Source of the DNA: Halovivax sp.
GTDB lineage: Archaea; Halobacteriota; Halobacteria; Halobacteriales; Natrialbaceae
Assembly (NCBI GenBank): GCA_007135505.1
Contig: SLIS01000146.1
Location: 1 to 11,075 of the forward strand
Length of the DNA stretch: 11,075 bases
Direction: 5' to 3'
In this document: positions 1 to 5,762 of the stretch, in pieces
Position numbering within the stretch: position 1 is the stretch's first letter
Layout: every line of letters starts with the position of its first letter
Program-made: the position numbers and the translations under genes
The notes under the pieces: model-generated
The model's database searches: none
Told to the model about the DNA's origin: nothing
Seen by the model: the letters and a program-made list of their open reading frames with translations, nothing else

Positions 1-94
1 AACGTCTACGCAGGCCCTCGTGCTGTGGCAGGCTCTCGTGGCGTGTTATTACAGGAATCCTCGAAGAATATCTAAATCCGACCTCGATAGTATC

Positions 95-100
95 ATTTAC
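95..100 (+). promoter_or_regulatory. TATA-like box of the YhhQ-family gene
   Basis: The hexamer ATTTAC is centred about 28 nt before the ATG at 126. That is the distance expected for an archaeal TATA box driving a leaderless or nearly leaderless transcript. No Shine-Dalgarno precedes the ATG, which fits. The rest of 1-94 contains an A/T-richer patch (48-77) but no gene I can recognise on either strand. Confidence 0.55.
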
Positions 101-125
101 GTGGGTCGGCTCACTACGGTCGCCA

Positions 126-848
126 ATGTCCGATTCGACCGCCACGCCGACCGTCCCACAGGTGACGCTCGTCGCCGTATTCGTCACCGGGCTGGTGACG
201 GCCCAGCTGACCGCAGCAAAGGTACTGTCCTTCTCGATCCCGTTCTCGCTGCCGGTGACTGGCAGCGAGCTCGTCCTGCCGGGTGCGGCGCTCGCGTACG
301 CGGTAACGTTCTTCGCCAGTGACTGCTACACGGAACTCTACGGCAAGCGTGCCGCCCAGATCGTCGTCAACGTCGCCTTCGCGATGAACTTCCTGGTGCT
401 GGCGCTGGTCTGGTCGACCGCGACAGCCCCGGTCGCCCCGGCCTCGCCCGTCGGCGGCGAGGAGTTCGCCGACGTCCTGCTGCCCGCCACCTACGTCGTC
501 GCCGGCAGCCTGCTCGCCTACGTCGTGAGCCAGAACTGGGACGTCTGGTTCTTCCACCGGATACGGGGCTACACCGGAAGCGAGAAGCTCTGGCTGCGAA
601 ACATCGCCTCGACCGGGACGAGCCAGGCGATCGACACCGTCATCTTCGTCTCCGTCGCCTTCGCGATCGCGCCCGCGCTCCTCGGCGACGACGTCATGGC
701 GCTCTCGGTCGTCGCCGCGCTCATCGTCGGCCAGTACCTCCTCAAACTCGCGATCGCGCTGGTCGACACGCCGGTCGTCTACGGCGTCGTCCGGCTGGTC
801 CGGGCCCGGACCGACGGTCCCGCCGGAACCGCCGTCGCCGCGGAATGA
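126..848 (+). CDS. yhhQ: Queuosine precursor transporter, YhhQ/VUT family
   Basis: This is a 240-residue integral membrane protein of the YhhQ family, whose studied members take up deazaguanine precursors of queuosine. In archaea the related modified base is archaeosine, so preQ0-type bases are the likely substrate by inference. About six hydrophobic segments are visible, roughly at residues 12-32, 50-66, 76-99, 119-138, 165-186 and 192-212. Family-typical polar motifs are DCYTELYGKR (66-75) and WLRNIASTGTSQAIDT (156-171), the latter leading into a membrane segment. Length is normal for the family. The ATG at 126 is chosen because a TATA-like box lies 28 nt upstream and the N-terminus is short and polar, as usual. 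It is followed after 95 bases by an aminopeptidase gene with its own promoter, so the two are probably separate units. Family assignment is firm; substrate is not shown by sequence. Confidence 0.88.
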   Translation: MSDSTATPTVPQVTLVAVFVTGLVTAQLTAAKVLSFSIPFSLPVTGSELVLPGAALAYAVTFFASDCYTELYGKRAAQIVVNVAFAMNFLVLALVWSTATAPVAPASPVGGEEFADVLLPATYVVAGSLLAYVVSQNWDVWFFHRIRGYTGSEKLWLRNIASTGTSQAIDTVIFVSVAFAIAPALLGDDVMALSVVAALIVGQYLLKLAIALVDTPVVYGVVRLVRARTDGPAGTAVAAE

Positions 849-915
849 CGGACCGTCCGGCGCAGTCTCCCGATTCGCGGCCGGATCCGGCGACCGCGAC
901 CGGAAGCGAACCGCG

Positions 916-921
916 TTTATG
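916..921 (+). promoter_or_regulatory. TATA-like box of the aminopeptidase gene
   Basis: TTTATG is centred about 26 nt before the ATG at 944, with no Shine-Dalgarno between them. This supports a separate, leaderless transcript rather than read-through from the transporter gene. Confidence 0.5.
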
Positions 922-943
922 AGTTCGCCCACGACGTCAGCGT

Positions 944-2023
944 ATGGACCCACGCGTTCACGAGCACGCCGACGTGCTCGTCGACTGGAGCGCTCGCATC
1001 GAAGCCGGTGACGACGTCGTCCTCTCGGTCGGTCCCGACGCCCACGACCTCGCCGTCGCCGTGGCGAAAGCGATCGGTGAGCGCGGCGCGAACCTGCTCA
1101 CGACGTACGGCTCGGGCGAGATCGGCCGCGCCTACCAGCGTGCCCACGACGGAGACTTCGACGAGCCGAGCCACGAGCTGGCGCTCTTCGAGGCGGCCGA
1201 CGTCTACCTCCGCATCGGCGGCGGTCGCAACGCGAGCGCGAAAGCTGACGTCCCGGGTGAGGTTCGCCAGGCCTACCGCAGCGCCAGGACGGACGTCCGC
1301 GAGGCCCGCTACGACACCCGCTGGGTGTCGACGGTCCACCCGACGCGCTCGCTCGCCCAGCAGGCGAACATGGCCTACGAGGAGTACCAGGACTTCGTCT
1401 ACGACGCCGTCCTGCGCGACTGGGAGGCCCTCGCCGACGAGATGGCGCAGCTGAAAGAGCGCCTCGACGCGGGCAGCGAGGTCCGCCTCGTCGGCCCGGG
1501 CACCGACCTCACGATGTCGATCGAGGGTCGCACCGCCGTCAACAGCGCCGCTTCCGTCGCCTACGACTCGCACAACCTCCCCAGCGGCGAGGTGTTCACG
1601 GCCCCCGAAGCCACCGAAGGCGAGGTCACCTTCGACGTCCCGATGACCATCCAGGGTCAGTCGGTCCGCGACGTCACCCTGCGGTTCGAGGACGGCGAAG
1701 TCGTCTCCCACGAGGCCGCGGAGGGCGAGGACGTCATCGGCGACGTCCTGGACACCGACGCGGGCGCCCGTCGCCTCGGCGAACTCGGCATCGGAATGAA
1801 CCGCGGCATCGACCGCTTCACCGACAACATCCTCTTCGACGAGAAGATGGGTGACACCGTCCACCTCGCCGTCGGCCGCGCCTACGACGCCTGTCTCCCC
1901 GAGGGCGAATCGGGCAACGAGTCGGCCGTCCACGTCGACATGGTCACCGACGTGAGCGAGGACTCGCGACTCGAGATCGACGGCGAGGTAGTGCAGCGAA
2001 ACGGGACGTTCGAGTGGGAGTAG
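944..2023 (+). CDS. Aminopeptidase, peptidase family M29
   Basis: This 359-residue cytoplasmic metallo-aminopeptidase removes N-terminal amino acids from peptides. M29 enzymes use a two-metal centre, and all expected ligand positions can be seen: Glu216 in LPSGEVFTAPE (213-222), Glu280 in RLGELGIG, His307 in DTVHLA, Tyr314 in GRAY, and His330 with Asp332 in AVHVDMV. The N-terminal half (to about 175) is the alpha/beta domain typical of the family, including the repeated VLSVGPDAHDLA-type segment. Length is near the lower end of the family's usual 360-410 residues, and the protein is strongly acidic, as in haloarchaea. The ATG at 944 follows a TATA-like box by 26 nt. The stop codon TAG is also the first TAG of the downstream hairpin-repeat array. 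A long open frame on the opposite strand (917-2461) is a codon-bias artefact. Confidence in the family is high. Confidence 0.93.
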   Translation: MDPRVHEHADVLVDWSARIEAGDDVVLSVGPDAHDLAVAVAKAIGERGANLLTTYGSGEIGRAYQRAHDGDFDEPSHELALFEAADVYLRIGGGRNASAKADVPGEVRQAYRSARTDVREARYDTRWVSTVHPTRSLAQQANMAYEEYQDFVYDAVLRDWEALADEMAQLKERLDAGSEVRLVGPGTDLTMSIEGRTAVNSAASVAYDSHNLPSGEVFTAPEATEGEVTFDVPMTIQGQSVRDVTLRFEDGEVVSHEAAEGEDVIGDVLDTDAGARRLGELGIGMNRGIDRFTDNILFDEKMGDTVHLAVGRAYDACLPEGESGNESAVHVDMVTDVSEDSRLEIDGEVVQRNGTFEWE

Positions 2024-2227
2024 CGAGGATCGAACGGAGTGAGATCCTCGTGCCGGAACGGCGACGGAAGGGAGCCGTGGAGGAGTAGCGCGGTTCGAGG
2101 ACCGTAGGACCGAGAACCGCGAATAGTGAGCGGGGAACGGAGCGACCCGCGAGTAGCGAGGATCGAACGGAGTGAGATCCTCGTACCGGAACGGCGACGG
2201 AAGGGAGCCGTGGAGGAGTAGTGCGGT
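2018..2227. repeat. Array of TAG-headed hairpin units with a 77-bp direct repeat
   Basis: A 77-bp sequence at 2018-2094 recurs at 2151-2227 with only two substitutions (2052 G to A, 2089 C to T in the second copy). Inside and between the copies are short hairpins with an 11-nt purine-rich loop: CGAGGATC/GATCCTCG stems at 2024-2031 and 2043-2050, again at 2157-2164 and 2176-2183; CGGC/GCCG at 2059-2062 and 2074-2077; GCGGG/CCCGC at 2130-2134 and 2146-2150. The loops are GAACGGAGTGA, GACGGAAGGGA and GAACGGAGCGA. A further stem GCGGTTC/GAACCGC spans 2090-2120. TAG occurs at 2021, 2086, 2124, 2154 and 2219, just ahead of successive units, and the first is the aminopeptidase stop codon. It resembles haloarchaeal intergenic palindromic elements (REP-like). 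Function is unknown. Confidence 0.85.
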
Positions 2228-2333
2228 GCGGAGCGTGCTAGGATCGAACGCACGTGGGGCCTCGATTCCGCGAACGGGTGGAGTGGACAGCGAGAGTCGG
2301 GATCCGACCGACGGCCACCATCGGATCACCACA
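2228..2333. other. Intergenic stretch between hairpin array and rpl40e promoter
   Basis: No gene is visible here. A degenerate end of the array is suggested by GTGCG at 2221-2225 pairing with CGCAC at 2249-2253, and by another TAG followed by GATCGAAC at 2239-2248. A hyphenated palindrome GTCGGgatCCGAC lies at 2296-2308, about 25 bases before the rpl40e TATA-like box. It could be a regulator site or chance. Confidence 0.35.
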
Positions 2334-2339
2334 TTCAAA
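2334..2339 (+). promoter_or_regulatory. TATA-like box of rpl40e
   Basis: TTCAAA is centred about 27 nt before the ATG at 2364. No Shine-Dalgarno is seen, so a leaderless message is likely. Confidence 0.45.
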
Positions 2340-2363
2340 TGCGAGAGCCACTTCCCGACAGGT

Positions 2364-2513
2364 ATGGCCAGTTTCGACGCCGCCGAAGCGCGGACCCTGG
2401 AGAAGCTCATCTGCATGAAGTGCAACGCCCGGAACCCGAAGGGAGCAGACCAGTGTCGCAAGTGCGGCTACGGGAACCTCCGCCCGAAGGCGAAGGAGAC
2501 CCGCGCGGCCTGA
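2364..2513 (+). CDS. rpl40e: 50S ribosomal protein L40e
   Basis: This 49-residue protein is the archaeal/eukaryotic-type large-subunit ribosomal protein L40e (eL40), a small zinc-ribbon protein. The zinc ligands form two pairs: Cys17 and Cys20 in LICMKC, and Cys31 and Cys34 in [13 protein letters not shown]. The basic C-terminal half ([10 protein letters not shown]) is typical of the family and contacts rRNA. Length matches archaeal members, usually about 48-50 residues. An in-frame open stretch extends upstream to 2172 but runs through the hairpin array and lacks family similarity. The ATG at 2364 gives the standard N-terminus and has a TATA-like box 27 nt upstream. It is transcribed alone: the next gene (hisH) converges from the other strand, and a hairpin terminator follows 13 bases after the stop codon. 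Confidence 0.95.
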   Translation: MASFDAAEARTLEKLICMKCNARNPKGADQCRKCGYGNLRPKAKETRAA

Positions 2514-2526
2514 TCAGGGTGCACCG

Positions 2527-2547
2527 ACGGTCGAAGGGCGACCGTTT
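2527..2547 (+). terminator. Hairpin with T-run after rpl40e
   Basis: ACGGTCG (2527-2533) pairs perfectly with CGACCGT (2539-2545) around the five-base loop AAGGG, and the right arm runs into TTT (2545-2547). It begins 13 bases after the rpl40e stop. Many archaeal terminators depend on T-runs rather than hairpins, so the role is an inference. Confidence 0.5.
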
Positions 2548-2741
2548 CATCACGGAGTGCCAAGTGCGCCGCGAACTGCCGTCTCCGTTTTGAAATCGAC
2601 GACACGTTGAACAGCGTCAGCCAACTGTACGAATTACTATCCGCCGTTGAAAGGCAGCCTCGGCCAGCCGATCGACGAGACGGAGCACGGTATGTCGGAG
2701 CGACGGGCAGGACACTTCGGTGAGATTGCGTGGGCGCTCCA

Positions 2742-3452
2742 TCACTCGGCACACAGCGAGACGAAGTTCCGGAGGAGCTGCAGGCCCGTCTCGCCGCTCT
2801 TCTCCGGGTGGAACTGGGTGCCGAAGACGGTCCCCGATTCGTCGGCGATCACGGCGGGGAACGTCGTCCCGTAGTCGGTCGTGGCGACGACGGCCGATTC
2901 GTCGTCGGGGACGGCGTAGTAGGAGTGGACGAAGTAGGCGTACTGACCGTCGACGGAGCCATCCCCGCCTTCCCGTTGGGTCGCCGACGACTCGTCGTCG
3001 GGTCCGGTGAGAAGCGGATGCGGTCGTTCCACCGTGAGGTCGTTCCAGCCCATGTGGGGAACCTTCAGGCCCTCGGCGAAGCGCACGTTGGTGCCGGGGA
3101 TCAGGTCCAGCCCGCGGACGGCCGCCTCGCCGGCGGCGCCTTCCTCGCTGTCGGTGAGTAGCATCTGCATTCCCAGACAGATGCCGAACAGCGGCGTCTC
3201 GGATTCGGCGACGGCGAGGAGGTCCTCCCGGATCGGATCGGCGTTCTCGACGCCCTCGCGGAAGGCACCGACCCCGGGGAGGACGACGCCGTCGGCTGCG
3301 GTGAAGGCGTCGGGGTCGTCGGTTACCTCGACGCTGGCCCCCGCTCGCTCGAGCCCCCGCGTGACGCTGTGGAGGTTGCCGAGGCCGTAGTCGACCACGG
3401 CGACGGTCGCCCTAGCCGTCTCGGCGCCCGACTGACTCGCCTGCTGACTCAT
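2742..3452 (-). CDS. hisH: Imidazole glycerol phosphate synthase subunit HisH
   Basis: HisH is the class I glutamine amidotransferase subunit of imidazole glycerol phosphate synthase. It releases ammonia from glutamine and passes it to HisF, which forms imidazole glycerol phosphate and AICAR in histidine synthesis. The 236-residue product shows the whole family signature: VAVVDYGLGNLHSV (18-30), LPGVGAF (58-64), nucleophile Cys92 in FGICLGMQMLL, VPHMGWNDL (131-139), YAYFVHSYY (171-179), and His215 with Glu217 in TQFHPEKSG. An acidic, low-complexity insert (about 151-169) sits between HPLLTG and YAYFVHSYY, and the first 14 residues are an extra polar extension. Both lengthen it beyond the usual 200 or so. 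The ATG at 3452 has a TATA-like box 26 nt upstream. No other his gene lies in the window, so the pathway is dispersed here. The uracil-DNA glycosylase gene is 100 bases upstream on the same strand. Confidence 0.96.
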   Translation of the reverse strand: MSQQASQSGAETARATVAVVDYGLGNLHSVTRGLERAGASVEVTDDPDAFTAADGVVLPGVGAFREGVENADPIREDLLAVAESETPLFGICLGMQMLLTDSEEGAAGEAAVRGLDLIPGTNVRFAEGLKVPHMGWNDLTVERPHPLLTGPDDESSATQREGGDGSVDGQYAYFVHSYYAVPDDESAVVATTDYGTTFPAVIADESGTVFGTQFHPEKSGETGLQLLRNFVSLCAE

Positions 3453-3474
3453 AGGACAGTCTGGGAGCGTCGGA

Positions 3475-3480
3475 CCAAAG
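3475..3480 (-). promoter_or_regulatory. Possible TATA-like box of hisH
   Basis: On the minus strand CTTTGG lies about 26 nt before the hisH ATG. It overlaps an 11-base palindrome (AAAGGcCCTTT on the plus strand, 3477-3487). The match to a TATA box is weak, so hisH may instead be co-transcribed with the glycosylase gene. Confidence 0.35.
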
Positions 3481-3552
3481 GCCCTTTCGTTCGGGTGAGC
3501 CGGTGAAGAAGCGAGACGACGACCCAGCGCTCACGCGTCGACCGGAATCGGG

Positions 3553-4173
3553 TCAGTACTCGCCGAGGCGAGACTGGCCGCCACCGTCGGTGGGCGAGAC
3601 ACCAGCGATCGCCGCGGCCTCGCGGATCGTCTCGGCGAAAGCGGACTCCTGGCTGCGGTCGTACAGCGTCGCTGCGGGATGGAGACAGAGCAAAACGGGC
3701 CGCGGTGTCCCCGCGTCACCGACCCGGATCTCCTCGACGGATCCCGTCTCCGACGTGACGGCGACCGAGCGCCCGAGGAGGTGCTCGCTCGGAACCTTGC
3801 CCAGCGTCACGATCACGTCCGGATCGACGCGTTCGATCTCCGCCTCGAGGTAGCCACGACAGTTCTCGAGTTCGCCCGTCGTCGGATCGCGGTTCTCCGG
3901 CGGCCGACAGCGCACGCAGTTGGTGATGCGAACCGATTCGCGTTCGAGCCCGACGGTCCGGAGCTGGTCGTCGAGCACGTCGCCGCTTCGGCCGACGAAG
4001 GGCTCTCCCTTCGCGTCTTCCTGTGCACCGGGTGCTTCACCGACGAAGAGGACGTCCGCGTCCGCGGGCCCTGTCCCGTTGACGATCCGACTCCTGGAGT
4101 CGACGAGGTTCGGACATCGCGTACAGCCCTCCACCACGAGTCCGTCCATGTGTTCGGCTTGCGCTTCGTCCAT
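3553..4173 (-). CDS. udg: Uracil-DNA glycosylase, family 4 (iron-sulfur type)
   Basis: This base-excision repair enzyme removes uracil from DNA that arises from cytosine deamination. Counting from the ATG at 4173 (206 residues), the four cysteines expected to hold a 4Fe-4S cluster in family 4 enzymes are Cys17 and Cys20 (CTRC), Cys89 (VRCRPPENRDP) and Cys105 (ENCRGY). The active-site motif GEAPGAQED is at 45-53 and the second motif HPAA at 165-168. An extra Cys86 lies three residues before Cys89. The frame also allows a GTG at 4197 and an ATG at 4149. The 4173 start is preferred because it places CxxC about 17 residues from the N-terminus, as is usual, and avoids a rare start codon. No strong TATA box is evident. 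The C-terminus is a short Gly/Ser tail. hisH follows after 100 bases and could share its transcript. Confidence 0.92.
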   Translation of the reverse strand: MDEAQAEHMDGLVVEGCTRCPNLVDSRSRIVNGTGPADADVLFVGEAPGAQEDAKGEPFVGRSGDVLDDQLRTVGLERESVRITNCVRCRPPENRDPTTGELENCRGYLEAEIERVDPDVIVTLGKVPSEHLLGRSVAVTSETGSVEEIRVGDAGTPRPVLLCLHPAATLYDRSQESAFAETIREAAAIAGVSPTDGGGQSRLGEY

Positions 4174-4333
4174 ACCGGGGGATCGACCGGGATCCACCTA
4201 CGCGTTTCGGAGCACCCGTCGAACCGAGTGACCGCACCTGCGGGGCTCGATTGCCCATCGGTACGCGAAAACGGTGCGTTCGCCCGTATCGTACCATAGC
4301 TCCCGTGAACGGTGGCTCGTGGCAATTCGTCGG

Positions 4334-4360
4334 GGCCAGAAGTATTACCTATTCCTGGCC
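4334..4360. promoter_or_regulatory. Promoter and possible operator of the winged-helix gene
   Basis: The inverted repeat GGCCAG (4334-4339) and CTGGCC (4355-4360) brackets a 15-base A/T-rich stretch containing TATTAC (4343-4348). The latter is a plausible TATA box about 41 nt before the ATG at 4387. That would leave a short leader containing AGGACGTGG. The layout suits binding by a dimeric regulator, perhaps the winged-helix protein encoded just downstream. This is an inference. Confidence 0.4.
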
Positions 4361-4386
4361 TAATGCGCCAGTAAGGACGTGGACTT

Positions 4387-4731
4387 ATGAAACTCAGACA
4401 GCCAACCGACTTCCTGATCCTCGAAGCGCTCGAGGAGACCGGTCGGAACGTCGCACCGAACCTCGCGTCGCACACCGGCAAGAGCCGGAAGAACATCAAC
4501 ACCCGCCTCCCGGTACTCGAGGACTACGGGCTCGTCGAGAAGGTAGGGCCGGCCGACCGATCGGGGCTGTACGAGCTGACCCAGCTCGGGAAATCGGCGC
4601 TGGTTCACCAGACGCAGTACAACGAAGTCGACGACTTCGAGGCGCTCATCAGCGGCGCCGACGCGGCGACCGACGGCGGCAATCTCGCCCACGCGATGGC
4701 CCGAGGCGAGGACGACGGCTCGTCGGAGTGA
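4387..4731 (+). CDS. Small winged helix-turn-helix regulator (PhiH1 repressor-like)
   Basis: This 114-residue cytoplasmic DNA-binding protein resembles the small winged-helix proteins common in haloarchaea and often annotated as PhiH1-repressor-like or MarR-like. Residues 7-18 form the first helix (DFLILEALEETG), 22-44 the helix-turn-helix with the recognition helix around SRKNINTRLPVLEDYG, and 47-66 the beta wing (LVEKVGPADRSGLYELT), followed by a helix beginning TQLGKSAL. The tail (about 84-114) is acidic and probably disordered. No metal or ligand-binding domain is visible. It diverges from the uracil-DNA glycosylase gene across about 210 bases, and a palindrome spans its promoter region, so self-regulation is possible. 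Its targets cannot be told from the sequence. There are no phage genes nearby, so the phage-repressor name reflects fold only. Confidence 0.8.
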   Translation: MKLRQPTDFLILEALEETGRNVAPNLASHTGKSRKNINTRLPVLEDYGLVEKVGPADRSGLYELTQLGKSALVHQTQYNEVDDFEALISGADAATDGGNLAHAMARGEDDGSSE

Positions 4732-4756
4732 GTCGCCCGCCGCGACCGCCCCACGC

Positions 4757-4806
4757 CGGGTCGTAACCCGATCGCCGATACCTGCCCCGACGGTCGGCGC
4801 CGTCGG
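4757..4806 (+). terminator. Two successive hairpins after the winged-helix gene
   Basis: CGGGTcgtaACCCG (4757-4770) and CCGACGG/CCGTCGG with a six-base loop (4787-4793, 4800-4806) are both perfect stems. They lie 26 and 56 bases after the stop codon at 4731. No T-run follows, so terminator is a guess; they might stabilise the message 3' end. Confidence 0.3.
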
Positions 4807-5042
4807 TAGAAGCTACTGGCCCACGAACCGCCGGCGAAGCCGCCGTCCACGCGTGCGGCATCGTTCGACGAGCGCCGGGCGACGATCATCCACTGGCTGT
4901 CCTCATTTGCGGTATTCGATAGCAGTCGTCCGACATCGGAACGACCGCGTCGGTCACTCGTTCTGGCGTGATACATAGTGCAAGGGCATACCCACGACTT
5001 CAGGCGCGAGGGGAGGGCAATCGACGGTTACACCGCTGTTAC
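4807..5042. other. Non-coding stretch upstream of the small ORF/VOC unit
   Basis: I see no credible gene in this stretch. Open frames here on the minus strand encode arginine- and serine-rich peptides typical of out-of-frame GC-rich DNA. A plus-strand frame that begins at 4968 and joins the small ORF is also arginine-rich before 5082. No tRNA or repeat structure was recognised. An undetected RNA gene cannot be excluded. Confidence 0.35.
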
Positions 5043-5058
5043 CGGAGATATATCTCCG
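5043..5058. promoter_or_regulatory. Perfect 16-bp palindrome containing a TATA box
   Basis: CGGAGATATATCTCCG is a perfect palindrome centred on TATATA. Its centre is about 31 nt before the ATG at 5082, close to the spacing of an archaeal TATA box for a nearly leaderless message. A symmetric site exactly over the TATA box would let a dimeric repressor block TBP/TFB binding. The likely controlled unit is the small ORF plus the VOC gene. Confidence 0.6.
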
Positions 5059-5081
5059 TTCGACTGCTACTCTCGACATCG

Positions 5082-5186
5082 ATGAAACGGAACCCAATGG
5101 CGGACCTGTTCCTGGTGCCGTTCGATCCGACAACCGACCGGTTCGGGAGCGCGGACGGCAACGCATGCGCGGAGGAGCCGCCGTGA
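5082..5186 (+). CDS. 34-residue small ORF overlapping the VOC gene
   Basis: I do not recognise this short ORF. It encodes 34 residues, beginning MKRNPMADLFLVPFDP and ending AEEPP, with one cysteine (29) and no membrane segment. Support for translation is contextual. The ATG is about 31 nt downstream of the palindromic TATA box, so it would be the first start codon of a nearly leaderless transcript. About 85% of its codons end in G or C. Its TGA stop overlaps the GTG start of the VOC gene as GTGA, and a Shine-Dalgarno sits inside its last codons. It may be a leader peptide that feeds ribosomes into the VOC gene, or a small protein in its own right. The alternative is that it is merely the 5' leader of the VOC message. 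Confidence 0.5.
   Translation: MKRNPMADLFLVPFDPTTDRFGSADGNACAEEPP
5171..5177 (+). promoter_or_regulatory. Shine-Dalgarno deciding the VOC GTG start
   Basis: GGAGGAG lies five bases before the GTG at 5183 and complements the archaeal 16S rRNA 3' end (CCUCC core). It falls after the in-frame ATG at 5165, so it can serve only the GTG. It is the clearest Shine-Dalgarno site I found in this window, where other genes look leaderless. Confidence 0.65.
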
Positions 5187-5641
5187 CGGACCGTCCGCAT
5201 CTCGTGGGACACGTCCACCTCAAAGTGCGCGACATAGAGGCGGCGAGCGCGTTCTACACCGACGTACTCGGGCTCGAGACCACCGAATCGCACGGCCGCT
5301 TTCAGTTCCTCTCGTGGGGCGATCGCCACCACGACGTCGCCCTCCAGGCGGTCGGCGCCGACGCACCCGGCCCGGGACGCGGTGTCGGCCTCTACCACGC
5401 GGCCATGGAGGTCACCGACGGAGCCGCGCTGACGGCGATTTACGAGCGATTGCGAGACCGGGGCGTCGACGTTACCCCGGTCGACCACGGGATCAGCAAG
5501 GCACTGTACTTCGAGGACCCGGCCGGAAACGGCCTCGAAGTCTACCTCGATACGCGCGACGAGAACGACCAGGAACACTGGGCCGGCCGGAACGAGCCGT
5601 TCGATCCGACGGCGTTCTCGCCGGACCGGACGGGCGACTGA
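5183..5641 (+). CDS. VOC-superfamily protein (glyoxalase / extradiol dioxygenase-like)
   Basis: This 152-residue protein belongs to the vicinal oxygen chelate superfamily and most resembles the catechol 2,3-dioxygenase-like branch found in haloarchaea. Two beta-alpha-beta-beta-beta modules are visible, with metal ligands likely at His10 (GHVHLKVRD), His72 (LYHAAMEV) and Glu119 (DPAGNGLEVYLD). The helix AASAFYTDVLGLE (20-32) is classic. The second module carries DHGISKALYFEDPAGNG (101-117). The C-terminal tail (EHWAGRNEPFDPTAFSPD) matches the usual tail of this subgroup. Its reaction and substrate cannot be deduced; glyoxalase, dioxygenase and drug-binding members share the fold. The GTG start at 5183 is preferred over the ATG at 5165 because of the Shine-Dalgarno between them and the GTGA overlap with the upstream small ORF. 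A palindromic TATA box at 5043 suggests regulated expression. Confidence 0.88.
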   Translation: MTDRPHLVGHVHLKVRDIEAASAFYTDVLGLETTESHGRFQFLSWGDRHHDVALQAVGADAPGPGRGVGLYHAAMEVTDGAALTAIYERLRDRGVDVTPVDHGISKALYFEDPAGNGLEVYLDTRDENDQEHWAGRNEPFDPTAFSPDRTGD

Positions 5642-5762
5642 GATCACGCGTAGTAGCCAGTCAGGAGCCGTCGCGGTGGTCTTCAACCAGGATACGTCGC
5701 GGCGGCCACGTTGCTCCAGCGAACCGGCTAACCTCGTCGACGCCTCGAAACAAGACCCTCAC

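Noticed and set aside
114..953. 279-codon minus-strand open frame opposite the transporter gene
   Set aside because: It is an Arg/Asp/Gly-rich product with no domain, mirrored on a recognisable membrane protein, and runs through the next gene's promoter.
2018..2227. Hairpin array considered as a CRISPR array
   Set aside because: There is no constant repeat with regular unique spacers, and no cas gene nearby; the 77-bp copies contain several different hairpins.
917..2461. 514-codon open frame on the minus strand opposite the aminopeptidase gene
   Set aside because: It spans a certain M29 gene and the hairpin array, and encodes a low-complexity Val/Asp/Arg-rich product with no family resemblance. 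Strong G/C third-position bias opens the antisense frame.
4605..4976. 123-codon minus-strand open frame after the winged-helix gene
   Set aside because: It is Arg/Ser-rich with no hydrophobic core and overlaps the winged-helix gene; no promoter or ribosome site fits.
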